Below are positions 5,722 to 6,003 of a DNA stretch of 6,003 nt, in pieces. The position numbers were made by a program, and so were the translations under genes. Each line of letters opens with the position of its first letter. Position 1 is the stretch's first letter. The notes below the pieces were generated by a model. That model was not told the origin of the DNA and did no database searches. It worked only from the letters and a program-made list of their open reading frames with translations. This stretch comes from Candidatus Tenderia sp. Lineage in GTDB: Bacteria > Pseudomonadota > Gammaproteobacteria > Tenderiales > Tenderiaceae. Location: the NCBI GenBank assembly GCA_030148045.1, contig JASBUE010000162.1:1-6003 (forward strand), given 5' to 3'.

Positions 5722-6003
5722 ATGTCGCGCCAGCGCCTGCGCCCGTCGCTGGAGGAGTCGATCCAGGCCACCTGCCCGCGCTGCAAGGGCGAAGGTTCGA
5801 TCCGCAATGTGGAATCCCTCGCCCTCTCCATCCTGCGCCTGATTGAAGAAGAGGCGATGAAGGAAAACTCGGCCCGCATCGAGGCGCAATTGCCGCTGCA
5901 GGTGGCCACCTTCCTGCTCAACGAAAAGCGCAAGGCCGTCAGCGAAATCGAGGCCCGCCACGGCATTCACGTGGTGCTGGTTCCCAACCCGGCGCTGGAG
6001 ACA
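5722..6003 (+). CDS. rne: Ribonuclease E, continuation after the amber codon (zinc-link and small domain), cut by window end
   Basis: This is the same reading frame as the preceding rne segment, open for 94 codons to the window edge. It starts MSRQRLRPSLEES, then the zinc-link motif CPRCKGEG, whose cysteines fall at residues 404 and 407 as in E. coli, then NVESLALSILRLIEEEAMKEN and the small-domain stretch FLLNEKRKAVSEIE. In RNase E the zinc-link joins two protomers and is needed for tetramer formation. The sequence shows no decay beyond the single stop, so the lesion is either very recent, an error, or tolerated. The ATG immediately following the TAG could allow coupled reinitiation, though no Shine-Dalgarno precedes it. 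The C-terminal scaffold region lies outside the window. Confidence 0.8.
   Translation, partial: MSRQRLRPSLEESIQATCPRCKGEGSIRNVESLALSILRLIEEEAMKENSARIEAQLPLQVATFLLNEKRKAVSEIEARHGIHVVLVPNPALET

Noticed and set aside
5104..5970. Long minus-strand open frame (288 codons) opposite rne
   Set aside because: It is an antisense shadow of a GC-rich, conserved coding region; the rne frame carries all recognisable motifs, and the antisense protein is low-complexity with no known domain.

Overview
The window is a conserved housekeeping block from a GC-rich gammaproteobacterium. The evidence is gene order and protein sequence. A divergent pair, rne and rluC, is followed on the rluC side by a small HAD phosphatase and a 36-kDa-type sppA, the same order as around PA2973-PA2976 in Pseudomonas (recalled, not searched). 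The RNase E N-terminus resembles the E. coli protein closely enough that catalytic and zinc-ligand residues fall on the same numbers. Genus cannot be assigned; a Chromatiales-like or Pseudomonas-like lineage is a guess.

Layout. Bases 2-1096 (+) are the C-terminal ~70% of gpmI, cofactor-independent phosphoglycerate mutase, cut by the window edge. Bases 1109-1276 are a 168-bp near-perfect palindromic element with long terminal inverted repeats bounded by CTAG at both ends, sitting exactly between the convergent gpmI and sppA genes. Bases 1273-3942 (-) are a compact three-gene set transcribed rluC -> HAD phosphatase -> sppA, with gaps of 6 and 33 nt. Bases 3943-4563 are a ~620-bp divergent regulatory region: a poorly resolved rluC leader, a striking pair of CATG-centred palindromes, and a run of hairpins that look like an RNase E autoregulatory 5' UTR. 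Bases 4564-6003 (+) are rne, running off the right edge.

The most notable feature is in rne. After 385 codons closely matching RNase E, a TAG replaces the expected conserved GAG (Glu386). The same frame then continues without interruption to the window end with recognisable RNase E sequence, including the zinc-link CPRC at residues 404-407. This is a single-base nonsense change or sequencing error, or else amber readthrough or a split enzyme by reinitiation at the immediately following ATG.

Functionally, rne (mRNA decay, rRNA and tRNA processing) and rluC (23S rRNA modification) both belong to RNA metabolism. The HAD enzyme and SppA probably share the rluC transcript, while gpmI (glycolysis/gluconeogenesis) is an unrelated convergent neighbour. 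No CRISPR array, tRNA, rRNA, phage gene or undescribed multi-gene system is visible.
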